A stretch of DNA of 45,879 bases, from contig CALWTH010000048.1 of the NCBI GenBank assembly GCA_944384405.1, forward strand, positions 1 to 45,879, written 5' to 3'. Of this stretch, positions 16,834-25,274 are shown in pieces; positions within the stretch are counted from its first letter, which is position 1, and each line of letters starts with the position of its first letter. A model generated the notes under the pieces. The model did no database searches. It was given only the letters and a program-made list of their open reading frames with translations, and had not been told where the DNA came from. This DNA is from an uncultured Clostridia bacterium. Lineage in GTDB: Bacteria; Bacillota; Clostridia; Christensenellales; UBA1242. The position numbers and the translations under genes are program-made.

Positions 16834-16910
16834 GGGGGTTTAGCTCAGCTGGCTAGAGCGCCTGCCTTGCAAGCAGGAGGTCATCGGTTCGATTCCGATA
16901 ATCTCCACCA
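16834..16910 (+). tRNA. tRNA-Ala (UGC anticodon)
   Basis: This is a 77-nt cloverleaf with an encoded CCA (16908-16910). Acceptor GGGGGTT pairs with AATCTCC (two G-U pairs). The anticodon stem CCTGC/GCAGG carries loop CTTGCAA, so the anticodon is TGC. The T-arm GGTTCGATTCC is standard. Confidence 0.96.
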
Positions 16911-16916
16911 AAAAAT

Positions 16917-16945
16917 TCCACACCAAAAGGTGTGGATTTTTTATT
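16917..16945. terminator. Bidirectional terminator between tRNA-Ala and the 16949 gene
   Basis: TCCACACC (16917-16924) pairs with GGTGTGGA (16929-16936) around AAAA, with a T-run to the right and an A-run to the left. It can therefore end transcripts arriving from both sides. Confidence 0.88.
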
Positions 16946-16948
16946 TGT

Positions 16949-17356
16949 TTATAGGCATAGCTCTTGGTCTGATTGACTTTTCAACTCAATTTTTTGCTCG
17001 TCTTTTAAAGTGCCGTCGCCAACATAAAGTGTTGCATTTTTTTCGTTGGCAGAAATTGAAATGTGTGCATTTTTCATTAACATCTCGTCAATACTTTTTC
17101 CGAAGACATCAATAGTTTTTTGATTTATTGTGACTGCCCATTCTTTTTCATTCTCGTCACACTCTATATATTTTTTGTTTGAATCATAGCAAAAATATCC
17201 ACGAGTTATTATTTCGCTTCCCATATAATCATATAATATATCTTCAAGGGCAATAATTTTGCCACTAAGTGTTCTGCCTCTTTCTCCAACCCTTGATATC
17301 TCAACTAATTGACCAACAAATTCAGAAACCAAGCTTTGCAAATATTGTGCGTCCAT
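16949..17356 (-). CDS. Hypothetical protein, 135 residues
   Basis: This is a soluble, acidic protein with no signal. The N-terminal half (MDAQYLQSLVSEFVGQLVEISRVGERGRTLSGKIIALEDILYDYMGSEIITRGYFCYD) alternates strands and could form a small beta-barrel. The rest is Lys/Asp/Asn-rich (KNAHISISANEKNATLYVGDGT). The ATG has AAGGAG 7 bases upstream and the gene ends at a bidirectional terminator, supporting a real gene. It is divergent from glmS across 109 bases. No family recognised. Confidence 0.7.
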   Translation of the reverse strand: MDAQYLQSLVSEFVGQLVEISRVGERGRTLSGKIIALEDILYDYMGSEIITRGYFCYDSNKKYIECDENEKEWAVTINQKTIDVFGKSIDEMLMKNAHISISANEKNATLYVGDGTLKDEQKIELKSQSDQELCL

Positions 17357-17465
17357 AAAATCTCCTTATAAAAAACATTATATCACATATATACTTTAAT
17401 TTCAATATTTTGGTGACGCTAATTTAATATTTTTCATATACAAATATGTTGAAAGTGGAGTTTTT

Positions 17466-19244
17466 ATGTGTGGAATAATAGGATACATATCAAAAGAAAA
17501 AGGCGTGTCAAAAAAGATAATACATAACTTAAAAAAACTTGAATATAGAGGATACGATTCAAGTGGTATATGTCTTTTAAAAGGCAATACTTTTTTGGTT
17601 AAAAAAAGTGTGGGTGAAATATCCAATCTCGAAAAAAAACTTGACTTTGATGACGATTTTAACTGTGGTATTGCTCACACAAGATGGGCGACGCATGGAA
17701 AAGTTAGTTTAAAAAATACACACCCTCATTTAAGCCAAGACCATTGCTGGGCAGTTGTGCACAATGGAATAATAGAAAATTTTTTGGAGTTATCAGAGTT
17801 TTTAAAAACTCAGTGCGTAACACTCAAAAGTGAAACCGACACCGAAACTATTGTGGCACTAATGGCTCTTTTAAAAGGTAACGATAACATAAAAAAATTA
17901 AACGAAGTTACCACTATGCTTGTCGGAAGTTTTGCAATATGCCTTTTGCATAAAAGTGAGCAAGTCCTTTATGTCGCCCGTAGACACAGTCCACTCTATG
18001 TTGCAAAAAACGACACTTCTTGCATGGTTAGCAGTGATCCCGTCACATTCGGTGAAGATTTTGAAACTTACTACGCTCTTCCAGACGATTGTATAGCAAA
18101 AGTGACTGTTGACAAAATTGACGTGTATGACAAAGATATGAACAAAGTTTGTGTGTCAGCGTCAGAAGTAGGAAGTTTTGAAAAGTCAGCAGAACTTGGC
18201 AAATATAGTTTTTATGCCGAAAAAGAAATAAGTGAAATACCAAAAGTTGTTGACACAATACTATCAAATTATAAAATAGTGGACCACTTCAAAAAAATAA
18301 ACAAAACATTTTTTAGGCAAATAAAAAAAGTTAAACTCATCGGCTGTGGAACAGCATATCACGCTTGTCTTATGGGGGCTAAGTATATTCAAGATTATGC
18401 ACACATTGAAGCACAAGGCTACATAGCAAGCGAGTTTAGGTATTCAAAACCACTTATTGATAAACACACGCTTTGTATTTTTGTCAGTCAAAGCGGAGAA
18501 ACAGCTGACACACTTTTGTCACTTGAACTTGCAAAGAGTAAAGGGGCAAAGACGCTGGCTGTTGTAAATGTGCCATATTCGTCAATAGCGCAAAAGGCAG
18601 ATGTTGTTTTGCCACTTTGTGCAGGGATGGAAGTTGCAGTCATGTCAACAAAGGCATACAACGCCATGCTTTTGGTACTTAAACTTTTAGCCACTCATTT
18701 AAGTAAATTTAGTGAAACACCACAAAATATCGACTATACTGAACTAAAAAAAGTCAACTATTTTAAAGATGTCCAAAAAATAGACCAAATAACAAATTTG
18801 GTGTTAAAAAGTGAGAAGGTATTTTTCATAGGTAGGGGTGAGGACTATATATGTGCACTTGAAGCAGGACTTAAACTCAAAGAAATAACATACATAAATT
18901 GTGTAAGTATTCCGTCAGGAGAACTAAAACATGGAACGCTCAGTCTTGTTGACAACAAAAGTCTTGTCTTTGTGATTGCGACAGATCAAAATTTGCTTGC
19001 AAAAAATATTTCAAGTGCAAGCGAAATAAAAGCACGTGGCGGAAAAATTGTGCTTGTAACAAACCTTGATGATGTCCAGTGTAAAGACATAGACTATGTC
19101 TATCATTTTGATAAAATCACGCCAAAACTATCAAGCATAATTAGTATCATACCATTTCAAGTGCTAGCCTACAAAACTTGTTTAAAACTTGGATATAGTC
19201 CAGACAAACCAAGAAATTTAGCAAAAAGCGTGACAGTGGAGTAA
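17466..19244 (+). CDS. glmS: Glutamine-fructose-6-phosphate aminotransferase (isomerizing)
   Basis: GlmS makes glucosamine-6-phosphate from fructose-6-phosphate and glutamine, the first step to UDP-GlcNAc and cell wall. It has 592 residues. The class II glutaminase domain starts at Cys2 (MCGIIGYIS) with LEYRGYDSSG, HTRWATHG and VHNGIIEN. Two SIS sugar-isomerase domains follow: GCGTAYHACLMG...SQSGETADTL and FFIGRGEDYICALEAGLKLKEITYINC...PSGELKHG. The C-terminus is DKPRNLAKSVTVE. GTGGAG precedes the ATG by 6 bases. The 109-base upstream gap is short and lacks the glmS ribozyme core, so ribozyme control is not expected. Confidence 0.96.
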   Translation: MCGIIGYISKEKGVSKKIIHNLKKLEYRGYDSSGICLLKGNTFLVKKSVGEISNLEKKLDFDDDFNCGIAHTRWATHGKVSLKNTHPHLSQDHCWAVVHNGIIENFLELSEFLKTQCVTLKSETDTETIVALMALLKGNDNIKKLNEVTTMLVGSFAICLLHKSEQVLYVARRHSPLYVAKNDTSCMVSSDPVTFGEDFETYYALPDDCIAKVTVDKIDVYDKDMNKVCVSASEVGSFEKSAELGKYSFYAEKEISEIPKVVDTILSNYKIVDHFKKINKTFFRQIKKVKLIGCGTAYHACLMGAKYIQDYAHIEAQGYIASEFRYSKPLIDKHTLCIFVSQSGETADTLLSLELAKSKGAKTLAVVNVPYSSIAQKADVVLPLCAGMEVAVMSTKAYNAMLLVLKLLATHLSKFSETPQNIDYTELKKVNYFKDVQKIDQITNLVLKSEKVFFIGRGEDYICALEAGLKLKEITYINCVSIPSGELKHGTLSLVDNKSLVFVIATDQNLLAKNISSASEIKARGGKIVLVTNLDDVQCKDIDYVYHFDKITPKLSSIISIIPFQVLAYKTCLKLGYSPDKPRNLAKSVTVE

Positions 19245-19415
19245 TGTATTAGTTTTTTGAAATAATTTAGTATGCCAAATCATATTAATAATACCAATCT
19301 CAATTATAACAACTTTTATAATTTGTATAGTGTATTTATAGTTAAATAAAAAATTTGTGAAATATAATTTTTTCTATAAAAAAAATTTATAATTGTTGTG
19401 CTTTTTCTCTTTTTG

Positions 19416-19445
19416 TTGACATATGGGGCTCTCGTATTGTAATAT
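19416..19445 (+). promoter_or_regulatory. Promoter of the P-type ATPase gene
   Basis: TTGACA (19416-19421), an 18-base spacer and TAATAT (19440-19445). Transcription should begin about 6 bases before ATG 19458, with no ribosome site between. The rest of the 213-base gap after glmS is plain AT-rich sequence. Confidence 0.6.
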
Positions 19446-19457
19446 TTTATTATACTG

Positions 19458-21941
19458 ATGAAATTTAAAAAAGATTTTGATATTGTAAGATATGCTCCTT
19501 CAATAGAGAATGGGCTATCAAGCGAGCAGATCAAAGAAAGGCAAGAACATAAACTTTTTAACAAGGTGAAACAAAAGACAGGGAAGTCTTACTTTCGCAT
19601 TTTTTTTGATAACATTTTCACCTTTTTTAATTTGATATGGATACTCATTTTTGCAGCGCTTGTTGCAGTTGAAAGTTATAATGACCTTTTATTTATTGTT
19701 GTTATATTTTTGAATACTCTCATCTCAATAATTCAAGAGTGCAAAGCAAAAAGTGCAGTCGACAAACTCTCACTTTTAACCATGCCAAAAGTCACTGTTG
19801 TGCGTCAGGGCAGTGACATTGAAATTGCCGCTGACAAACTTGTTTTGGACGATGTCATTAAACTTGAAATAGGAAATTCAATACCTGCTGACTGCATAAT
19901 TTTAAGCGGAAAAATTGAAGTCAATGAGAGTTTGCTTACCGGCGAAAGTGATGCCGTTAAAAAAAACGAGGGGGATTCCATACTCTCTGGAAGTTTTATC
20001 ATAAGTGGAAGTTGTATTGCAAAAGTTGATAAAATCGGCAATCAAAGTTACATTCAATCCATCGCACATGAAGCAAAGAAGTTTAAAAATCCAAATAGTA
20101 ACCTAAACAAAGACCTTAAAACAATGATAAAATACATTGGCTTTGGTATTATACCAATCGGTGGGCTGATGTTTATGAGTAACTATTTTTCATACAACCA
20201 CAGTCTAACATATGCTGTCACCAAAACAGGTGGTGCGCTTATTGGAATGATTCCCGCAGGTATGTTCTTGCTTGTAACAATCGCTCTTTCTGTTGGAGTT
20301 GTCAAACTTAGCAAGAAAAAAGCAATGGTAAAAGATCCATATTCAATTGAAATGCTTGCAAGAAGCAATGTGCTATGTTTAGATAAGACCGGAACAATCA
20401 CTGACGGCACGATGCAAGTGAGTGAAATTATTGAATTAAAAAGTATTGAAAAACTTAAAAATGAAGATATAATTTCAAACATACTTTATGCACAAAAGAC
20501 GAGCAACGCGACGTCAAACGCACTCATTCAATATCTGGGCAAGAAAAACAAATTAAAGTGTGTTTACAATATGGAATTTTCTTCGCAGAGAAAGTGCACT
20601 GCAACAAGTTTTGAGAATATTGGAACTTTTGTTTTGGGTGCTCCTGAGTTTGTTAAGTGTTCGCTAACAAAGAAATTAAAAAACCAAATTTTCAATTTTT
20701 CAAATCAAGGAATGCGAGTTTTGATGCTTGCTTACAAAGAAAGTTACTTCTTAGACGAAAATGAAAAATTGCCACGAGCAACCACCCCACTTGCGCTTGT
20801 TGTCATTGAAGACACAATTCGTGACGACGCAAAAGAGACAATAGCGTGGTTCAAACAAAATGGTGTTGAAATAAAAATTATTTCAGGAGATAACCCAATC
20901 ACCGTTTCAAACATAGCAAAGCGTGTCGGTGTTGAAAATGCCGAAAATAACATCTCACTTGAAGGAATGAGTTTGCAAGAAGTTGAAAAAGTTGCCTCTT
21001 CGTTCACAGTGTTTGGAAGGGTTAGTCCTGAGCAAAAACACACACTAATAAAAACGCTTAAAAAACAAGGACACGTCGTTGCAATGACAGGTGATGGCGT
21101 AAACGATACTCTTGCACTCAAAGAATCAGACTGTTCAATTGCCATGGCAGATGGAAGCGAAGTTGCACGAAGTTTATCTAATCTTGTTCTTCGCGATTCA
21201 AAATTTTCTAGTCTGCCCGCTGTTGTTAAAGAAGGTAGACAGGTTATAAACAATGTTCAACAGTCAAGCACATTATTTTTGATGAAAACATTATTTACAA
21301 TATTGTTGTCACTTTTCACCATTGTGACTTTGACAGGATATCCATTCCAGCCCGCACAGATGTTTTTACTAGAATTATTCGTCATCGGACTTCCTTCGGT
21401 GATTTTGGCACTTCAACCAAACACAAGTTTGATAAAAGGTGAGTTTATTCCTGTTGTTTTGAAGCGAAGTATTCCAAGTGGACTTTTGATATTTATTAAT
21501 GTTCTTGCAACAATAATATTGTCAAGATTTGGACTTGTCAACGCAGAAGAGTTCGCAACTCTCTCAACGCTTGTGTTGATTTTCACTGGATACATCAATC
21601 TCGTATTTTTGTGCGTGCCATTTAGCAAAATCAGGATATTTTGTTGTACGTTATCTCTTGTTTGTTTAATTATTGCTATTGTTGCAATGGGCGATTTCTT
21701 TGGTATGACAACAATAAATCTAAAAGTTGCTTTAATACTTGTTGCTTTTATGGCGTTTTCAATTCCACTTCATATAGTCATTCCAAAAATAATCAAAAAG
21801 ATAGAACAAAAAATTCAAAAATCAAAACAACAAAAACTTGAAAAAAAGCCCAAATATAACAAAAAAACAAAGCACGAAGCCTTGTCAGAAACTGAAAACG
21901 GCGAAGAGAAAGTTGATGTAAAGGAAATAAATATTGAGTAG
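19458..21941 (+). CDS. CtpE-like P-type cation-transporting ATPase
   Basis: This is an 827-residue P2-type membrane pump. The N-terminal cation-ATPase region is GLSSEQIKERQEHKLFNKV. TM1-2 lie at about 48-110, the actuator motif is LLTGESDAV, and the TM4 motif is GMIPAGMFLLVTIALSVGVVKLSKKKAMVKD. The phosphorylation site is D309 in CLDKTGTITDGT, with DDAKETIAWFKQNGVEIKIISGDNP, hinge TGDGVNDTLALKESDCSIAM and about six C-terminal helices. The TM4 and hinge sequences resemble the CtpE group (Ca2+ uptake in mycobacteria), so a divalent cation is likely but unproven. The charged Lys/Glu tail is about 50 residues. The ATG lacks a ribosome site. Confidence 0.85.
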   Translation: MKFKKDFDIVRYAPSIENGLSSEQIKERQEHKLFNKVKQKTGKSYFRIFFDNIFTFFNLIWILIFAALVAVESYNDLLFIVVIFLNTLISIIQECKAKSAVDKLSLLTMPKVTVVRQGSDIEIAADKLVLDDVIKLEIGNSIPADCIILSGKIEVNESLLTGESDAVKKNEGDSILSGSFIISGSCIAKVDKIGNQSYIQSIAHEAKKFKNPNSNLNKDLKTMIKYIGFGIIPIGGLMFMSNYFSYNHSLTYAVTKTGGALIGMIPAGMFLLVTIALSVGVVKLSKKKAMVKDPYSIEMLARSNVLCLDKTGTITDGTMQVSEIIELKSIEKLKNEDIISNILYAQKTSNATSNALIQYLGKKNKLKCVYNMEFSSQRKCTATSFENIGTFVLGAPEFVKCSLTKKLKNQIFNFSNQGMRVLMLAYKESYFLDENEKLPRATTPLALVVIEDTIRDDAKETIAWFKQNGVEIKIISGDNPITVSNIAKRVGVENAENNISLEGMSLQEVEKVASSFTVFGRVSPEQKHTLIKTLKKQGHVVAMTGDGVNDTLALKESDCSIAMADGSEVARSLSNLVLRDSKFSSLPAVVKEGRQVINNVQQSSTLFLMKTLFTILLSLFTIVTLTGYPFQPAQMFLLELFVIGLPSVILALQPNTSLIKGEFIPVVLKRSIPSGLLIFINVLATIILSRFGLVNAEEFATLSTLVLIFTGYINLVFLCVPFSKIRIFCCTLSLVCLIIAIVAMGDFFGMTTINLKVALILVAFMAFSIPLHIVIPKIIKKIEQKIQKSKQQKLEKKPKYNKKTKHEALSETENGEEKVDVKEINIE

Positions 21942-21964
21942 CATTTTACTACTCAATTTTTTTA
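21933..21964. terminator. Terminator overlapping the P-type ATPase stop codon
   Basis: ATTGAGTAG (21933-21941) pairs with CTACTCAAT (21949-21957) around CATTTTA, then a T-run. The TAG stop is the last triplet of the left arm. It also lies at the end of radC on the other strand. Confidence 0.9.
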
Positions 21965-22663
21965 ATTTTCCAAAAGTTCTTTTTCAATCAGTCGTTTTTG
22001 TTTGAAAGAGAACATTCCGTCTTCGCCAATTATGACATTGTCAACATATGTGATGCCAAGTGAAGCGAAAAATGTACACAAACTTATAAAACTATCATAG
22101 TCGGCAGAACTTGGACTTGCACTGCCATATGGGTGGTTGTGTGCAGTGACAATTGATACAGCTTTGTTGAGAACAACGGCTTTTGTCATTTCAACTTTGT
22201 TTAGTTTGACTTGTGTTGTGTCACCATGTGCCAAAACCTCATAGTTTTGAAAAACTGAATTTTTACTAACATAGGCAACAACAAATACTTCATGATTAAA
22301 GTTTTTTAATATTTTTGAAAAATATTTATAAATATCTCCAATAGTTTTGCATGAATATGTGCGTTTATTTTTGTCTTTTATGTAAATATCAAAAATTTGT
22401 GGTAGATATGTTATCATTTTCGCAGTTACTTCGCCAATACCATCAACTTGCAAAAGTGCCATGTAGTCAGCGTCCAAAATTTTGGAAATTGATCCAAATT
22501 TTGTCAGCAGTGCATGTGCAAGTTCATTTGTATCTTTTCTTGCGTTGGACATTGTTAAAATCTGCTCAACTATTTGTACATCGCTTAAATTTGCAAGTCC
22601 AACTTTGTCAATTAGTGTACGCAGTCTTGTTCTGTGTCCACTATGTAAGTTTGCGTTTTTCAT
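21962..22663 (-). CDS. radC: RadC/JAB-domain (MPN+) protein
   Basis: The protein has 233 residues from ATG 22663 (MKNANLHSGHRTRLR, the family's usual start). A longer in-frame start at 22699 would overlap its own promoter. A helix-hairpin-helix (LLQVDGIGEVTAKMITYLP) precedes the JAB1/MPN metalloprotease-like domain, with the zinc motif TAHNHPYGSASPSSADYD and an upstream Glu. The old link to DNA repair is unconfirmed in the family. The -10 box lies 7 bases before the ATG and there is no ribosome site: leaderless. Confidence 0.93.
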   Translation of the reverse strand: MKNANLHSGHRTRLRTLIDKVGLANLSDVQIVEQILTMSNARKDTNELAHALLTKFGSISKILDADYMALLQVDGIGEVTAKMITYLPQIFDIYIKDKNKRTYSCKTIGDIYKYFSKILKNFNHEVFVVAYVSKNSVFQNYEVLAHGDTTQVKLNKVEMTKAVVLNKAVSIVTAHNHPYGSASPSSADYDSFISLCTFFASLGITYVDNVIIGEDGMFSFKQKRLIEKELLEN

Positions 22664-22670
22664 ATTTGAA

Positions 22671-22699
22671 ATTATACCAAGCCTTGAAAAATGTTGCAA
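22671..22699 (-). promoter_or_regulatory. radC promoter placing the start of transcription at the ATG
   Basis: On the minus strand, TTGCAA (22699-22694), a 17-base spacer and TATAAT (22676-22671), extended by TGG. ATG begins 8 bases after the -10. Confidence 0.85.
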
Positions 22700-22703
22700 C
22701 TAT

Positions 22704-22732
22704 TTGACAACATTAAAAATATATGTGATACT
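22704..22732 (+). promoter_or_regulatory. degV promoter, divergent from radC
   Basis: TTGACA (22704-22709), 17 bases, GATACT (22727-22732), then AGGAG and ATG 22751. The two -35 regions are back to back with the radC promoter. Confidence 0.7.
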
Positions 22733-22750
22733 ACGACTAGGAGAAGAAGT

Positions 22751-23587
22751 ATGAAAATTGCCATTTCTTGTGATTCAACTTGCGACATACCAAAAGACTT
22801 AATTGAAAAATATGATATTCATCTCATGCCAATAACAATTTTGCTTGGAAGTGAAGAAAGAAAAGACGGAATAGACGTCACTGCTAAGGACGTTTTTGAC
22901 TATGCCGAAAAAAGTGGAGAACTTGCAAGAACAAGTGCAGTCAATGTCTATGAATACTCTGAATTTTTTAAAAAACTTAGGGAGAGTTATGACGCAGTCA
23001 TTCATTTTTCATTATCGTTTGGAATTTCTTCAACAGGTTCAAACGCACTGACGGCAAGTCACGATGTTGATAACGTCTATGTTATTGACACAAAGAGTTT
23101 GTCATCTGGAAGTGGACTTTTGGTGCTTAGTTGTGTTGACAAAATAAAAGAAGGCAAAGACATTGACACAATTGTCAACGAATTAAGAAGCGAGGCAAAT
23201 AAAATTCAAGCATCTTTTTTGGTGGATACACTTAAATTTTTGCATAAGGGTGGAAGATGCTCATCAATTGCACTTTTGGGAGCAAATCTGTTAAAAATCA
23301 AGCCACGCATAAGTCTTGTTGACGGCAAGATGCAAATGACCAAAAAATATCGCGGAAATATTTCAGATGCTCTTGTAAGATATTTTGAAGACATAATAAA
23401 AGAGGTTGAACCAAACAAACGCCGAGTTTTTGTGACATACTCATCACCTGTTGAGCCGGCAAGAACAATAATTTTGCAAAAACTCAAACAACTTGGCTTT
23501 GAAGAAATCCTTGAAAGCAGTGCTTGCGCAACCATAAGTACACACTGCGGACCAAACACTCTTGGTGTGCTGTATATTGCCAAATAG
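22751..23587 (+). CDS. DegV family fatty-acid-binding protein
   Basis: The protein has 278 residues. DegV proteins bind acyl groups and serve as FakB-type partners of fatty acid kinase in Gram-positives. Motifs are AISCDSTCDIPKDLIEKYDIHLMPI at the start, ARTSAVNVYEY, HFSLSFGISSTGSNA, the VIDTKSLSSGSGLLVL region and LHKGGRCSS. ATG 22751 is preferred over the longer in-frame start at 22691 because AGGAGAAG lies 9-12 bases upstream and the family starts at this Met. Which lipid it binds cannot be told. Confidence 0.92.
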   Translation: MKIAISCDSTCDIPKDLIEKYDIHLMPITILLGSEERKDGIDVTAKDVFDYAEKSGELARTSAVNVYEYSEFFKKLRESYDAVIHFSLSFGISSTGSNALTASHDVDNVYVIDTKSLSSGSGLLVLSCVDKIKEGKDIDTIVNELRSEANKIQASFLVDTLKFLHKGGRCSSIALLGANLLKIKPRISLVDGKMQMTKKYRGNISDALVRYFEDIIKEVEPNKRRVFVTYSSPVEPARTIILQKLKQLGFEEILESSACATISTHCGPNTLGVLYIAK

Positions 23588-23640
23588 TCTTGAATGTGCG
23601 TATTTATATGGGTTTTAGCGATTTTTTTGTCAAAATTAGT

Positions 23641-23693
23641 TTGAAAATATTGCAAAGTAGGGTATAATGAAAATACTTAAAGCGTGCTTTAAG
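23641..23693 (+). promoter_or_regulatory. HU promoter and leader hairpin
   Basis: TTGAAA (23641-23646), 16 bases, perfect TATAAT (23663-23668). In the start of the leader lies a perfect 8-bp inverted repeat, CTTAAAGC (23676-23683) with GCTTTAAG (23686-23693), spaced by GT. It could be an operator or an mRNA hairpin. Confidence 0.75.
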
Positions 23694-23715
23694 AATTTAT
23701 TTAAAGGGGACAAAG

Positions 23716-23988
23716 ATGAACAAAGGAGATTTTATCAGAGCAATGGCAGATAATGCCGGTGTTACACTCAAAGAGGCAAATGTTGCATATGACGCATTTG
23801 TTAAAGCTGTGACCGATGCTTTGAAAGCCGGCGAGAAAATTCAGCTTGTTGGTTTCGGTACCTTTGAAGTTCGCGCAAAAGCGGCAAGAGAAGGAATCAA
23901 CCCTCAAACAAAAGAAAAAGTTAAAATCGCTGCAAGCAAAGCACCAGTGCTTAAATTTGGAAAAGCATATAAAGATCTTTTTAACTAA
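23716..23988 (+). CDS. hup: DNA-binding protein HU
   Basis: The protein has 90 residues, the standard size. The N-terminal helices MNKGDFIRAMADNAGVTLKEANVAYDAFVKAVTDALKAGEKIQLVGFGTFEVRAKAAREGINPQTKEKVKIAASKAPVLKFGKAYKDLFN are read here in one run of motifs: GFGTFEVR is the conserved core, and R-x-G-x-NPQT marks the DNA-intercalating arm. AAAGGGG precedes the ATG. It bends and compacts DNA as a dimer and is followed at once by a strong terminator. Confidence 0.97.
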   Translation: MNKGDFIRAMADNAGVTLKEANVAYDAFVKAVTDALKAGEKIQLVGFGTFEVRAKAAREGINPQTKEKVKIAASKAPVLKFGKAYKDLFN

Positions 23989-24009
23989 TCCAAATTCCTT
24001 GACAAAAAG

Positions 24010-24047
24010 ACACAAGGGAGAGTTTATACCCCCCTTGTGTTTTTTTT
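24010..24047 (+). terminator. HU terminator, fused to repeat R4
   Basis: ACACAAGGG (24010-24018) pairs with CCCTTGTGT (24032-24040), then T7. The last T residues are the first bases of the R4 terminal repeat. Confidence 0.9.
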
Positions 24048-24287
24048 GACTGCCTAAAAACTGCGTGATACTGCGTTTACTGCCAAGCCGTTTTTGACAA
24101 AAGAAATGCACTGCATTTCTTCCCCTAAGTCACGGCAAAAGTGCCAACAAAGTGCACTTTTCGTTTGGCCGTGAGAAAGGGGCAAAAACAAACTTAAGCA
24201 CAACTTTTGCGAAACATTCGCAAAAGTGTGCCGATTAGTGCAGTTTTTGCCCTAAGCCTCGTCTTGCTTGTTTTTAGGCAGTCAAAA
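24044..24287 (+). repeat. Structured interspersed repeat, copy R4
   Basis: The element is 244 bp with perfect 17-bp inverted ends (24044-24060 with 24271-24287; core GACTGCCTAAAAA). Stem B is TCACGGC/GCCGTGA (24130-24136/24168-24174), with inner AAAAGTGC/GCACTTTT (24137-24144/24154-24161) where R1 has AAAATCGC/GCGATTTT. Stem C is GGGCAAAAAC/GTTTTTGCCC (24180-24189/24243-24252). Hairpin D has arms 24198-24210/24220-24231. The AAGAAATG/CATTTCTT hairpin is also kept. This is the cleanest copy in the window. Confidence 0.87.
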
Positions 24288-24291
24288 TTTT

Positions 24292-24405
24292 TAGCGGTTG
24301 TCTAAAAACTGCGCAATACTTTGTTTTTGTTAAACTATAAAAAGCACACTTTTACAAAGTATTTTGAAAAGTGTGCCGAAAGTGCAATTTTTGTTTTAAG
24401 AAATA
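24292..24405 (+). repeat. Partial repeat copy downstream of R4
   Basis: The left-end sequence GTCTAAAAACTGCGCAATAC is followed by a hairpin D equivalent, GCACACTTTT/AAAAGTGTGC (24344-24353/24367-24376), and the CCGAAAGTGCA block. Stems B and C are absent. No gene lies between HU and the 24409 gene. Confidence 0.65.
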
Positions 24406-24408
24406 ATT

Positions 24409-25158
24409 TTAGTCTTTTTGTCCTTTTAGTTCTTGAAGTTTAAGTTTTGCTTCTTTTTTGTCTTTTTTGGCTTGTTTTGGATCAATCTTTTTTGTTATTC
24501 TCTTGGCGTGTTCGTAAGTGTTGTCATGAATTTCAATAAATTCTTTACAATATTTTTTTATTGAATCATTGAATTTTATAAACTCATTTTTATATTGGCT
24601 AGGTCCGTCCATTTTCACTGTCATGCCCTGAGAATGTGCTTTGCGCTTTGTTTCATAATTTTCGTAGTGTGTGTCCTCATGGCACATGAAAGCATGAAAT
24701 CCTGTTCCACTTATAATTCTATAAACATTTGCGTTTGTGAAAACTCCAATTTTTGGAACGGCGTTTTTAATAACATTTTCAACATCAATAGAAAAAGGTG
24801 TGGAGAAAAGTCCTTTTATTCCATCTACTAGATAAAAGGCGTGGTCTTTAATTGTGTCCTTAACGCCAACTTTGTGAGAAAAGATTTTTTGTGTTGTGAC
24901 TTTACTTAAACTTGTTGAAGGTGCGACTTTGAAAAAAACTCTATCATCTTCTTGAACTCTAGATAAAATTACTCCTGCTTTGTTTAAAAGGTCATTAGGG
25001 GTATCATAAAAAATTTCACTTGACCTTACTGTTCCGGCAAAAGCAAATCTATAAAAAGTGAGCACATGTTGCAGTGCAAAAACTTTTTCAAAAGGCTTAT
25101 CAGTGAGTGCTTCATATTTCACAACATCATCATTTTTAAGTTCAATAAACTTACCCAT
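24409..25158 (-). CDS. Possible CYTH-like (triphosphate tunnel) protein
   Basis: The protein has 249 residues and no signal. The segment EIFYDTPNDLLNKAGVILSRVQEDDRVFFKVAPS follows the CYTH pattern (YDTP, then a leucine/glycine strand, R-x-R-like, and a K at the end of a strand). The expected N-terminal ExExK is not clear and later motifs are weak, so the call is tentative. The C-terminal 40 residues are a Lys-rich helix (KKIDPKQAKKDKKEAKLKLQELKGQ). The ATG has TTGGAG 7 bases upstream. It is divergent from comEC. Confidence 0.45.
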   Translation of the reverse strand: MGKFIELKNDDVVKYEALTDKPFEKVFALQHVLTFYRFAFAGTVRSSEIFYDTPNDLLNKAGVILSRVQEDDRVFFKVAPSTSLSKVTTQKIFSHKVGVKDTIKDHAFYLVDGIKGLFSTPFSIDVENVIKNAVPKIGVFTNANVYRIISGTGFHAFMCHEDTHYENYETKRKAHSQGMTVKMDGPSQYKNEFIKFNDSIKKYCKEFIEIHDNTYEHAKRITKKIDPKQAKKDKKEAKLKLQELKGQKD

Positions 25159-25274
25159 GGCAACTCCAATTTAATATTATTGTAAGTAATTTTAATAAAA
25201 AAATCAAGCAAATAAAATAATGTTGTTTTTTTGTTGAAAAAAATAATATTTTTTGCTTTAATTATTATATACAA

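Noticed and set aside
17357..17465. glmS ribozyme upstream of glmS
   Set aside because: The divergent gap is only 109 bases, contains promoter-like AT-rich sequence and the ribosome site, and lacks the conserved ribozyme core and its purine-rich cleavage region.
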